A program made the translations under genes and the position numbers. Of a stretch of 13,805 bases of DNA, positions 1-7,733 are shown one piece after another. Below the pieces are notes generated by a model. The model saw nothing but the letters and a program-made list of their open reading frames with translations. It searched no databases and was not told the DNA's origin. Source of the DNA: CAYPHA01 sp964410215. GTDB lineage: Bacteria > Calditrichota > Calditrichia > Calditrichales > CAYPHA01. Position 1 is the stretch's first letter. Every line of letters begins with the position of its first letter. Location: contig CAYPHA010000098.1 of the NCBI GenBank assembly GCA_964410215.1, positions 1 through 13,805 of the forward strand. The letters run 5' to 3'.

Positions 1-582
1 ATCGTAAGCGGCTCTTATTTGAATCAGGTCATCAACCAGACTTTCCGCAAACGCGGAAAACCAGAGACCGAATGAGGAGGGCATGGCAATCTGAAAATGT
101 GTATATCCCGGCATGAGATCGTCTTTGTACTTCGCGGCGAGACGGATGAGCACATCAAAGAGCGTCTTGATTTGCGTCACCACCGCGCGGATTTCTTCTC
201 TGGTAAATAACCGGATATCGAGCAGGACCTGGTCGTTTCTGGAGCGCCCGGTATGTATTTTCTTAGCCGCTTCACCGAGACGTTCCGTTAATATCAGCTC
301 AACCTGTGAATGCACATCCTCCACACCCTCATCGATTGTAAAAGTGCCGCTGCGGGCGTCATGGTAAAGACGGACCAGCTCCGGCTTCAGCTTTTGCCAT
401 TCCTGTTTCGAAAGTATTTTAACGGCTTCGAGCATGGTACCGTGCGCAATCGACCCAATGATATCATGCGGAGCCAGAAGCAAATCCAGCGCACTGTCTT
501 TGCCGACCGTAAAACGCCCGATGGATGCATCAGCATTTTCCATGAGGCTCCACAATTTTCTGGATTTGTTTTTTTTACTCAT
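1..582 (-). CDS. argH: Argininosuccinate lyase, N-terminal 194 residues (cut by window edge)
   Basis: Splits argininosuccinate into arginine and fumarate, the last step of arginine synthesis in the cytoplasm. The ATG is at 582-580; the gene runs off the left edge, so the C-terminal half, including the family's GSSxMPQKKNP loop, is not visible. Seen in the translation: a FTVGKDSALD stretch near residue 24, EDVHSQVE near residue 88, the fumarase/aspartase-superfamily HTGRSRNDQV near residue 110, and MPGYTHFQIAMPSSFGLWF near residue 157. The last stretch is phrased as in Bacteroidota-type ArgH. The start overlaps the stop of the upstream M20 gene in an ATGA (582-579), so translation is probably coupled. 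It is the last arg gene visible in the operon. Identification is firm; only completeness is unknown. Confidence 0.95.
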   Translation of the reverse strand, partial: MSKKNKSRKLWSLMENADASIGRFTVGKDSALDLLLAPHDIIGSIAHGTMLEAVKILSKQEWQKLKPELVRLYHDARSGTFTIDEGVEDVHSQVELILTERLGEAAKKIHTGRSRNDQVLLDIRLFTREEIRAVVTQIKTLFDVLIRLAAKYKDDLMPGYTHFQIAMPSSFGLWFSAFAESLVDDLIQIRAAYD

Positions 583-1655
583 ATTACTATTTCACTTAAC
601 AAGGTAATATATTTCGCGATGCCCTCGTGGATTTCGCTCAGCCCGATAAACTCATTCGGTGTATGACTGCGTTCGGAGAGCCCGGGTCCCATCTTGATCG
701 ATGGCATGGGCAGCAGGGCCTGATCCGACAATGTCGGCGAACCAAAGGTCGGGATCCCCATCTTTCCGGCTGCGAGTACAACCGGGTGTCCGCGGTCGAT
801 GGAGGATGGATTGAGCCGCAGCGATGACCGTGTGATTTCCGATGTGATATTCGCCGTGATCGTATCCATGATCTCTTCGTGTGTATAAACATCGGTTGAA
901 CGGATATCAACCGTATAGTTGCAGCTGTCGGGTATCACATTGTGCTGAATGCCGGCGTCTATCATTGTCACGGTCATTTTTACCGGACCGAGCACATCCG
1001 AAACGCGGGAAAAACAGTGATTACGGAACCAGTTGATATCATCAACAGCATGGTAAAGCGCATTTTCGCCTGTATCCCTTGCCGCATGGCCGGTTTTACC
1101 ATGCGCCGTGCATTCCAGAACGATCAGCCCTTTTTCAGCAACCGCCATCGCCATTCCTGTAGGTTCACCGACAATGGCAAAATCCGCAAATGAAATATCG
1201 GGCACCATCAGCGTCATGCCGTTTGGCCCTGTACTTTCTTCTTCTGCGGTTGCCAGGAAGAGCAGGTTATATTTCATGTCCTTCCGTTCGTAAAAGTAAA
1301 GGAACGCGGCCAGAAGTGATACCAGAGGTCCGCCGGCATCATTACTCCCCAGGCCGGTCAGGCGACCATCGGTTATCACCGGTTCATAGGGATCTGCAGA
1401 CCATCCCTTGCCCGGTTTTACCGTATCATGGTGCGAATTAAGCAGGATGGTCGGTTTTCTCTCATCAAATGCACGATTCACCGCCATGAGATTATTGCAT
1501 TTACGTTCTGCCGGGATCCCTCTCTCTTTTAAAAAATTCAGCAGTAAATCGGCTGTCTTGTCTTCATCCCCGCTTGGCGAAGGCAGACGTATCAATTCTT
1601 TTAGCAGATCTACGGCCTCGGTTGTCACGTTTTTTTTATTTATCTTTGCTGTCAT
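579..1655 (-). CDS. argE: M20-family metallodeacylase (ArgE-like: acetylornithine or acyl-citrulline deacylase)
   Basis: A 358-residue zinc-dependent M20 peptidase/deacylase that should remove the N-acyl group from an arginine-pathway intermediate. Visible metal-site residues: SHHDTV (H75, D77), GSNDAGG (D106), TAEEES (general base and ligand around E139/E140), VGEPT (E164) and HTPNEF (H331). The dimerisation (lid) domain lies at about residues 175-290. It sits between argB and argH with ATGA overlaps on both sides (1652-1655 and 579-582), which ties it to arginine synthesis. In Bacteroidota the equivalent enzyme can act on N-acetyl- or N-succinyl-citrulline, because carbamoylation precedes deacylation there. 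No carbamoyltransferase is present here, so the substrate cannot be fixed. LysK-type or succinyl-diaminopimelate deacylase is an alternative that fits the context less well. Confidence 0.85.
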   Translation of the reverse strand: MTAKINKKNVTTEAVDLLKELIRLPSPSGDEDKTADLLLNFLKERGIPAERKCNNLMAVNRAFDERKPTILLNSHHDTVKPGKGWSADPYEPVITDGRLTGLGSNDAGGPLVSLLAAFLYFYERKDMKYNLLFLATAEEESTGPNGMTLMVPDISFADFAIVGEPTGMAMAVAEKGLIVLECTAHGKTGHAARDTGENALYHAVDDINWFRNHCFSRVSDVLGPVKMTVTMIDAGIQHNVIPDSCNYTVDIRSTDVYTHEEIMDTITANITSEITRSSLRLNPSSIDRGHPVVLAAGKMGIPTFGSPTLSDQALLPMPSIKMGPGLSERSHTPNEFIGLSEIHEGIAKYITLLSEIVI

Positions 1656-2446
1656 AATACAATCCTGGTTCCCGCCGGACTATCCTGGGAAATGGCATCA
1701 AAGGATGTTATCAGCACTGAATGAACGCCCTTTTCCAGGGCGTGAAAGGCATTGTGTAACTTCGGCAGAATACCGTCCGTTAACGTCTTGTCCTCCATGC
1801 CTTTCCTGTAATATTTATTGTCAATTTCCCGCAAATAGGATGCAGGGTCATCCGGATCCCGCAAAACTCCGGGTTTTTCGAAGCAGTATAATAATTCGAC
1901 GGAAAATGCTTCTGACAGGGCGATGGCCACCTCCGAAGCTATAGTATCCGCATTCGTATTCAGCAGGTTCCCCTGCTTATCATGCGTAATCGCGCAGAGT
2001 ACGGGTACCAGCCCTCCCCCGAGGAAATGGATTAAAACAGGGGCATCCGTTTCGACGACATCACCGGCAAATCCGAAATCAATTTCACCGGCAGGTCGTT
2101 TCACCGCTCTGATCAGGTTTGCGTCAGCACCACTCAGCCCGATTGCGTTGCATCCGTATTTCTGCAGCCGGGCTGTTATCGACTTGTTAATCCAACCGGC
2201 ATAAGCCATTGTCACGATCTTCATTGTTTCGGCATCCGTTATGCGCCTGCCCTTGTAATAGGAAGGTTTGATGCCCATTTTCTCCATAAGTGTATCAGCG
2301 ATCCGGCCGCCGCCATGCACGAGAATTTTATGACCAGCCAGATCAGCAAAATCGGAAAGAAAGATATGAAGCCGTTCCGTATCATCGATTATCCGTCCGC
2401 CGATTTTTACGATTTTAAGTGCGTCGCTATCCGGTTTTTGCGTCAT
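1652..2446 (-). CDS. argB: Acetylglutamate kinase
   Basis: Phosphorylates N-acetylglutamate (or N-succinylglutamate in lineages using succinylated intermediates) to the acyl phosphate reduced by ArgC. The protein has 264 residues and the amino-acid-kinase fold: VKIGGRII (K14, phosphate binding), VHGGGR at 43-48, GRRIT at 66-70, GLSGADANLIRAVKR at 103-117, NTNADTIA, and GILPKL with the conserved lysine at 229. The length matches short ArgB forms without the N-terminal helix linked to arginine feedback, so it may be arginine-insensitive (inference). The ATG overlaps the thrA stop (ATGA, 2443-2446) and the stop overlaps the M20 start (1652-1655). The neighbouring aspartokinase domain of thrA is a distant homologue of the same fold. 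Confidence 0.94.
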   Translation of the reverse strand: MTQKPDSDALKIVKIGGRIIDDTERLHIFLSDFADLAGHKILVHGGGRIADTLMEKMGIKPSYYKGRRITDAETMKIVTMAYAGWINKSITARLQKYGCNAIGLSGADANLIRAVKRPAGEIDFGFAGDVVETDAPVLIHFLGGGLVPVLCAITHDKQGNLLNTNADTIASEVAIALSEAFSVELLYCFEKPGVLRDPDDPASYLREIDNKYYRKGMEDKTLTDGILPKLHNAFHALEKGVHSVLITSFDAISQDSPAGTRIVL

Positions 2447-4890
2447 TGCAGCCCTTTTCCAACCTTCAAAACGTCAGTCAATACGCCTAATGCCGTGACC
2501 TCCGCCCCTGCACCCGGCCCTTTTATGACCAGCGGATAGTCCTGATAATAGCCGGTGGTAAAGGCAATAATATTTTCGCTGCCCCGCAGATTATAGAACG
2601 GATGATCGGCAGAAACCGCCTCGAGGGAAACACGTGCTTGCCCATCCCGGAAACGGGCTATATATCGCAACTTTTTCCCCTCTTTATCCGCTTTTTTGAT
2701 CCGTGCAGCAAATACCTCTTCCACTTTGCCAAGCTCCTTATAGAATGCATCGATGTCCGGAGCCTTATTGACGGCTTCGGGCAGCAAATCTTCCATTACT
2801 ATATGATTCAGTTCGAAAGCAAAACCGGCCTCCCGGATCAGAATGAGCAGTTTGCGCTTCACATCCAGCCCGGACAGGTCACTTCGCGGGTCCGGTTCCG
2901 TGTACCCCAGTTCCTGCGCCGTTCGCACGACCCCGCCAAACGGCACAGAACCGTCATACGTATTGAACAGGTAGCTCATGGTACCCGATAACACGCCTTC
3001 GATACATTCAATTTGATCACCGCTATCTATTAAATCACGAAGGGTTTTAATCACCGGTAAGCCGGCACCGACCGTTGTCTCATAAGCATACCGGACATTA
3101 TTCCTTTCAATGCGGCCTTTCACAGCGAAAAAAAAGGCAGTATCACGCGTATTGGCAATTTTATTGGGTGTAACAATGGACATCCCGCCGTCCAGGATTT
3201 CGGGGTACAGATCTACAACGGTATCACTCGATGTGCCGTCTACGAAAACGGAACCGGGCAGTGCCAGCCGGACAGCTTCTTTAACAAACAACGCCACATC
3301 GGAAGCATGGCCCTGTGCGTCCAGTTTTTCTTCCCAGTTGTGCGATGCGATGCCCTTTCTATCTACAAGCATCTTTCGTGTGTTGCAGATACCACATAAC
3401 ATCAGTTGCGCCTTCGGATCCTTTTTCTGCAGCGCTGCGATCTGCCGTATAAACGCCCCGCCTACCAGGCCGGTACCGGTCAGGAAGATATGTATACCCT
3501 TCTGACCATTGTCAAAAAACGCCCGGTGCAGCACATTGAGTGCCCGGGTTTCATCCTCCCGTGCAATGACCATCGAGATATTCAGCTCGGATGATCCCTG
3601 GGCGATCGCGGAAATATTTATACCGTTTTCCCCTAGTGTCTGAAACACCCGTCCGGCAATACCTTTTCGCTGACGCATATTTTCGCCAACGACAGCGATA
3701 ATGGCCATGTCCGGTTCAACAGCGATTTCATTGATCATTTCATAATGAATCTCATATTTCAGCTCATCCTCCAGGGCCATTTTTGCCCGCGCCGACGCTT
3801 CCGGCTGGATCGCCAGGCAGATCGAATGCTCCGAAGACGCCTGTGAAATCAGGATAATATTGATATCGTTTTTGGCAAGGGCATTGAAAATCCGTTCGGC
3901 AATACCTGTACTGCCGATCATGCCACTGCCGCGTATCTGAAGTAACGCCACGGCATCTATCGAGGAAATACCTTTGATGATAAAGCGATTCTCCTCAACA
4001 CGGTCGGTAATCAGAGTACCGGGAAACGACGGATTGAACGTATTTAAAATACGTATAGGCAGCTTTTTGTCCAGTGCCGGTTGCATCGTCGGCGGATGGA
4101 TGACCCTGGCTCCAAAATGGGAAAGCTCCATCGCTTCCTCATACGTCATTTGATCGATGGAAAAGGCATCGGGCACCTTGCGCGGATCGGCCGTCAATAC
4201 ACCGTCCACATCGGTCCAGATCTCTATCTCCTGCACCTCCAGCGCCGCCCCGAAAAGCGAGGCACTGAAGTCGGAACCGCCCCTTCCCAGCGTCGTGGTT
4301 TCGTCGTTAACTGTAGAAGCAATAAAACCGGTGATAATATATACACGATCCTGTCCGTCAATTTCATTACGAATATTTTTTTCCGTCAAATCCGGCATCA
4401 CCCGCGCTTTTCCATATTGATTATCCGTTTTAACCAGAGCACGGCTGTCAATAAACCGGTTATCAATCCCGCGGTCTTTAAGACATTCACTGATGGTGTA
4501 ACCGGAAAGTCGTTCGCCGAAACTGAGCAGATAATCGAGCGTTTTCGCCGTGAGTTCCCGTATCAGGTAGATGCCATAGAGGATTTCTTCAAGATCATTT
4601 AAAAGAATTTTTATATGAGTCAGGACATGACTGCGTCCCTTTAAAGATATCAGGGCATCGGCTGTCTGTATATGCCGTTCCTCGAAGCGGTGTAAGAGCT
4701 CCTTATACGAATCGTCACCGCCTTCAGCCCGCTGCCCCATGTCGATTAACTGATCCGTGATACCCTGGTAAGCGGAAAAGATCACCGACAGGGATTCGCC
4801 CTTACCGGCCCTGTCTATTATCAACTGCAGGACATTTCCGATTCTATCCGCTGTTCCTATCGAGGAACCGCCAAATTTCAAAACATGCAT
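2443..4890 (-). CDS. thrA: Bifunctional aspartate kinase / homoserine dehydrogenase
   Basis: Catalyses the first and third steps of the aspartate-to-threonine route: aspartate phosphorylation and reduction of aspartate semialdehyde to homoserine. I chose the ATG at 4890 (815 residues; E. coli ThrA is 820) because AAGGAT at 4902-4897 is well spaced before it; a TTG at 4917 would add nine residues and overlap argC. Domains: aspartokinase with KFGGSS at 5-10 and GRGGSD at about 202-207; two ACT-type regulatory repeats at roughly 305-376 and 394-460 (threonine feedback is typical of this architecture); and homoserine dehydrogenase with Rossmann GTGLVG near 472, TPNK near 574, GVLSGTMSYLFN near 632 and EPDPRSDLSGLDVKRK near 665-680. 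Its position between argC and argB is unusual. It is separated from argC by 16 nt but overlaps argB by ATGA. Confidence 0.95.
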   Translation of the reverse strand: MHVLKFGGSSIGTADRIGNVLQLIIDRAGKGESLSVIFSAYQGITDQLIDMGQRAEGGDDSYKELLHRFEERHIQTADALISLKGRSHVLTHIKILLNDLEEILYGIYLIRELTAKTLDYLLSFGERLSGYTISECLKDRGIDNRFIDSRALVKTDNQYGKARVMPDLTEKNIRNEIDGQDRVYIITGFIASTVNDETTTLGRGGSDFSASLFGAALEVQEIEIWTDVDGVLTADPRKVPDAFSIDQMTYEEAMELSHFGARVIHPPTMQPALDKKLPIRILNTFNPSFPGTLITDRVEENRFIIKGISSIDAVALLQIRGSGMIGSTGIAERIFNALAKNDINIILISQASSEHSICLAIQPEASARAKMALEDELKYEIHYEMINEIAVEPDMAIIAVVGENMRQRKGIAGRVFQTLGENGINISAIAQGSSELNISMVIAREDETRALNVLHRAFFDNGQKGIHIFLTGTGLVGGAFIRQIAALQKKDPKAQLMLCGICNTRKMLVDRKGIASHNWEEKLDAQGHASDVALFVKEAVRLALPGSVFVDGTSSDTVVDLYPEILDGGMSIVTPNKIANTRDTAFFFAVKGRIERNNVRYAYETTVGAGLPVIKTLRDLIDSGDQIECIEGVLSGTMSYLFNTYDGSVPFGGVVRTAQELGYTEPDPRSDLSGLDVKRKLLILIREAGFAFELNHIVMEDLLPEAVNKAPDIDAFYKELGKVEEVFAARIKKADKEGKKLRYIARFRDGQARVSLEAVSADHPFYNLRGSENIIAFTTGYYQDYPLVIKGPGAGAEVTALGVLTDVLKVGKGLQ

Positions 4891-4896
4891 GCGCTT

Positions 4897-4902
4897 ATCC
4901 TT
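4897..4902 (-). promoter_or_regulatory. Shine-Dalgarno site deciding the thrA start
   Basis: AAGGAT on the minus strand lies six bases before the ATG at 4890, in the short gap after the argC stop (4907-4909). It favours the ATG over the TTG at 4917 and indicates independent ribosome entry at thrA, unlike the ATGA-coupled neighbours. Confidence 0.7.
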
Positions 4903-4906
4903 AGTA

Positions 4907-5875
4907 TTAGAAGGCAACCGGTTTCAGTTGCAATCCCGTTGTTTCCTCCCGGCCGAACATGAGGTTCATATTCTGCACAGCCTGGCCGGATGCCCCTTTG
5001 ACCAGATTATCGATGATGGAAATAACGTGCAGATACCCGTCATAGATATTCAGGTGAATCAGACACTTGTTGGTATTAACCACCTGTTTCAGATCAGGAT
5101 TGTCGGGTACAATGTGAACGAAAGGATGGGATTTGTAATATTCCGTATACATATCCCGGGTTTTTTCAATCGTATTCGTCCACTTCAAATGGGCAGAGAG
5201 TAATATCCCCCGGGTAAAATTACCGCGGTAGGGGATAAAATTCAATGCGCCATTCCAATTCGTGTCAAAAGAATGCAGCAGGCTGTCAACTTCCCGCAGA
5301 TGCTGATGCGTAAAAGCTTTATAAATCGATATATTTCCATCGCGCCAACTGAAATGAGAGGTTTCCGTTTTTTTCTGTCCGGCACCGGTACTGCCCGTAA
5401 TCCCGCTGATGTGAATTTCACCGGCAAGCACTTTTTCGGCGGCCAGAGGAAGCAGGGCCAGTTCCATGGCCGTGGCAAAGCAACCGGGATTGGCAATATT
5501 ATCCGCATTCATGATATGTAACCGGTGCGCTTCCGGCAAGCCATAGGTAAACGTCCGCTTCGGATGCGTTTGATAGCGGAAATCCTGCGTCAGGTCAATC
5601 AGTTTCACGCGACCGGGTATCGTGTTTTCCTGTAAATACCGCCTTGATTCACCATGTCCCAGACACAAAAATATGACATCGCATTCCGTATCGACCGTAT
5701 CCGTAAAGGCCTGGTCGGTCTCACCCACAAGATCACGGTGAACCCTGTATACGGGTTCGCCGGCGTGACTGCGGCTGTGCAGAAAGGTGAGGCGGACTTC
5801 CGGGTGCCGCAGCAGAATACGTACCAACTCACCAGCCGTGTAACCGGCCGCCCCGATGATTCCGGCCCTGATCAT
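4907..5875 (-). CDS. argC: N-acetyl-gamma-glutamyl-phosphate reductase
   Basis: NADPH-dependent reduction of N-acylglutamyl phosphate (the ArgB product) to the semialdehyde. The protein has 322 residues. It starts with a Rossmann motif, GIIGAAGYTAGEL, at 5-17. The catalytic cysteine is C132 in ANPGCFATA, followed by GSTGAGQKKTE near 161-171, the conserved FTHQH histidines at 190/192, and NFIPYRGNFTRG near 212-223. Length and wording resemble Bacteroidota ArgC. The ATG overlaps the argG stop by ATGA (5872-5875). It is followed after 16 nt by thrA. ArgC is homologous to aspartate-semialdehyde dehydrogenase, but the sequence reads as ArgC, and the arg neighbours support that rather than Asd. Confidence 0.94.
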   Translation of the reverse strand: MIRAGIIGAAGYTAGELVRILLRHPEVRLTFLHSRSHAGEPVYRVHRDLVGETDQAFTDTVDTECDVIFLCLGHGESRRYLQENTIPGRVKLIDLTQDFRYQTHPKRTFTYGLPEAHRLHIMNADNIANPGCFATAMELALLPLAAEKVLAGEIHISGITGSTGAGQKKTETSHFSWRDGNISIYKAFTHQHLREVDSLLHSFDTNWNGALNFIPYRGNFTRGILLSAHLKWTNTIEKTRDMYTEYYKSHPFVHIVPDNPDLKQVVNTNKCLIHLNIYDGYLHVISIIDNLVKGASGQAVQNMNLMFGREETTGLQLKPVAF

Positions 5876-7077
5876 TTTTCCTTCTTCCCTTTTTCCACGG
5901 ATTCATGCAGAACCATGGACACCGATAATATTTTCGCAAAACCTTTTACATCCTCACCGTTCCACTGCGTGTAGGATTCACCATAGTGTCCGAATGATGT
6001 TTGCATCAGATCGTAATCACTCTCTATACCAAGAATCTCAAACCGTTTCGGAAACAGTTCGATTTTAACAATTCCGCTGACATTTTCCTGGGAATTTTCC
6101 AGGAAAGCTTCAATATCGCGCATAACAGGCTCCAGGTACTGTCCCTCATGCAGCAACATGCCATACCAGTTAGCCAGCTGCTCTTTCCAGTAAATCTGCC
6201 ATTTGGTAAGCACATGCTTTTCCAGTGCTTCATGCGCTTTAATCAGCAGAATCGGCGCCGCGGCTTCAAAGCCCACACGGCCTTTTATACCGATGATGGT
6301 ATCACCGACATGAACGCCCCTTCCGACGGCATAAGGAGAAGCGATATTCTCGAGCGCCTGTATAGCCGCGACTGGATCATCAAAATATTGACCATTGATA
6401 GCCGAAACCTGTCCCTGCTCGAAACCGATGGTTATTTCAGCCGGATCGAGAGCTGTCAACGGTGTCGGGAAAGCCTCCTCAGGCAGCGAGGTATCGGACG
6501 TCAGCGTTTCCCTGCCGCCGACCGATGTACCCCATAAACCTTTATTGATACTGTAATCCATTTGTTTCCATTCCATTTCGACACCCTTTGATTGCAGAAA
6601 AGCAATTTCTTCTTCACGGCTTATATTCTGGTCACGGATTGGTGTCAGAATTTCTATACCCGGCGCCCGGACACGGAAAATCATATCAAAACGAATCTGA
6701 TCATTACCAGCACCGGTGCTGCCGTGAGCGAGATAGTCCGCTTTAATACCGTTGGCATAATCGGCGACGGCGATAGCCTGAAAGATCCGTTCGGCGCTTA
6801 CAGAAAGCGGATACGTATGGTGCTTGAGGACATTACCATAAATCAGGAAACGTATGCATTGCTGATAATATTGCGGCGTAATGTCCAGCATTGTATGGTT
6901 CGCGGATCCCAGTGCCAGGGCTCCTGTCTCGATTTTTTTGAGATCGTTTTCATCAAACCCACCCGTATTCACAGAAACGGTATGCACTTCCAGATCTTTT
7001 TCAATGAAATATTTAACGCAATAGGACGTATCCAGCCCGCCGCTAAAGGCTAGCACGACTTTTTTCCGGTTCTTCAT
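5872..7077 (-). CDS. argG: Argininosuccinate synthase
   Basis: ATP-dependent condensation of citrulline with aspartate to argininosuccinate, the substrate of ArgH. From the ATG at 7077 the product has 401 residues, the usual length of the shorter ArgG class. It opens with KKVVLAFSGGLDTSYCVKY, the PP-loop ATP-binding motif. Further conserved blocks are LAHGSTGAGNDQIRF, LTPIRD and GLWGTSVGG. The open frame extends upstream to 7194, but those residues do not look like ArgG. GAGG at 7087-7084 is spaced six bases from the ATG at 7077 (three from the adjacent ATG at 7080), which decides the start. The gene begins inside the 3' end of argA (35-bp overlap) and ends in an ATGA overlap with argC. Confidence 0.95.
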   Translation of the reverse strand: MKNRKKVVLAFSGGLDTSYCVKYFIEKDLEVHTVSVNTGGFDENDLKKIETGALALGSANHTMLDITPQYYQQCIRFLIYGNVLKHHTYPLSVSAERIFQAIAVADYANGIKADYLAHGSTGAGNDQIRFDMIFRVRAPGIEILTPIRDQNISREEEIAFLQSKGVEMEWKQMDYSINKGLWGTSVGGRETLTSDTSLPEEAFPTPLTALDPAEITIGFEQGQVSAINGQYFDDPVAAIQALENIASPYAVGRGVHVGDTIIGIKGRVGFEAAAPILLIKAHEALEKHVLTKWQIYWKEQLANWYGMLLHEGQYLEPVMRDIEAFLENSQENVSGIVKIELFPKRFEILGIESDYDLMQTSFGHYGESYTQWNGEDVKGFAKILSVSMVLHESVEKGKKEK

Positions 7078-7663
7078 CATCAACCTCGATTTGAATTTTC
7101 TCAAATTTTTCGTTCGGATCGTACAACATGCCGGTGCACAGGCAAAAATGTCGTTTTGTTCGTTGAAGAATGTCATAATTCCGGCAGCTTTCACACCCTT
7201 TCCAGAACGCTTCTTCCTGGGTGAGCTCGAGAAAACCGACCGGCCTGTATCCCAGTTTCGAATTAATTTTTAAAACCGCGGGGCTTGTCGTAATTCCAAA
7301 TATTTTGGAATTCGGATACTTTTTCCGGGACAATTTGAAAATAGCCTGTTTGATAGCAAATGCAAGCCCCTTTCCTCTGAAATCAGGAGAGACGATAAGC
7401 CCGGAATTCGCCACATATTTTTTACCCTCCCAATGCTCGATATAACAGAAGCCGGCAAAACGGCCATCCGCTGAAAGCGCAATGACGGCCTTGCCTTCAC
7501 GAATTTTTGATTTAACGTATTCGGGTGTTCGTTTTGCAATTCCGGTACCTCTGTCATGCGCGGCAATTTCCATGACCCTGCAAATCTCTTCCGCGAATGG
7601 GAGATGTTCTTCCGTGGCATTGACGACCTGGACATTATCCGTGGATTGAATGTTATTTTCCAT
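7043..7663 (-). CDS. argA: GNAT-family N-acetyltransferase, probable N-acetylglutamate synthase, with C-terminal cysteine cluster
   Basis: Probably makes N-acetylglutamate from glutamate and acetyl-CoA, the entry step of arginine synthesis, judged from its place at the head of the arg run. The protein has 206 residues. The GNAT core is at about 11-150, with the acetyl-CoA-binding motif VSPDFRGKGLAFAIKQAIF at 91-109 and KLGYRPVGF near 136-144. There is no amino-acid-kinase domain, unlike E. coli ArgA. After the core is a four-cysteine module, C157-x2-C160-x13-C174-x-C176, then an acidic tail. Short GNATs with such tails occur next to argG in Bacteroidota (from memory). AGGAT at 7673-7669 precedes the ATG. 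The last 35 bp overlap argG. Substrate is inferred from context only. Confidence 0.8.
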   Translation of the reverse strand: MENNIQSTDNVQVVNATEEHLPFAEEICRVMEIAAHDRGTGIAKRTPEYVKSKIREGKAVIALSADGRFAGFCYIEHWEGKKYVANSGLIVSPDFRGKGLAFAIKQAIFKLSRKKYPNSKIFGITTSPAVLKINSKLGYRPVGFLELTQEEAFWKGCESCRNYDILQRTKRHFCLCTGMLYDPNEKFEKIQIEVDDEEPEKSRASL

Positions 7664-7709
7664 GTTGAATCCTAAAAAAATGTTAAAAAAATGATTATTA
7701 TTTGAATTT

Positions 7710-7733
7710 GTACAGAGACCGTTACGGTCGTAC
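7710..7733 (-). promoter_or_regulatory. Leader hairpin 3, with the leader stop codon in its loop
   Basis: GACCG-TAA-CGGTC forms a perfect 5-bp stem whose loop is the TAA stop of the arginine-rich ORF. Flanking GTAC pairs can extend it with a 3-nt bulge. The octamer GTACAGAG (plus strand) occurs at 7710-7717 and again at 7730-7737, so alternative pairings are possible. The nearest T-runs on the minus strand start about 20 nt downstream, so this is not a canonical intrinsic terminator. Confidence 0.5.

Noticed and set aside
4081..4602. 173-codon plus-strand ORF inside thrA
   Set aside because: It is the antisense shadow of a strongly conserved aspartokinase domain and has no recognisable motifs.
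4891..4917. TTG start for thrA at 4917
   Set aside because: The ATG at 4890 has a well-spaced AAGGAT and directly precedes the conserved HVLKFGGSS start.
6001..6537. 178-codon plus-strand ORF inside argG
   Set aside because: Antisense shadow of a conserved gene; similar long plus-strand frames occur throughout the arg genes without any start signal.
7078..7194. N-terminal 39-residue extension of ArgG from an ATG at 7194
   Set aside because: The extra residues do not resemble ArgG, lie entirely within argA, and the GAGG site fits the ATG at 7077, which gives the usual N-terminus.
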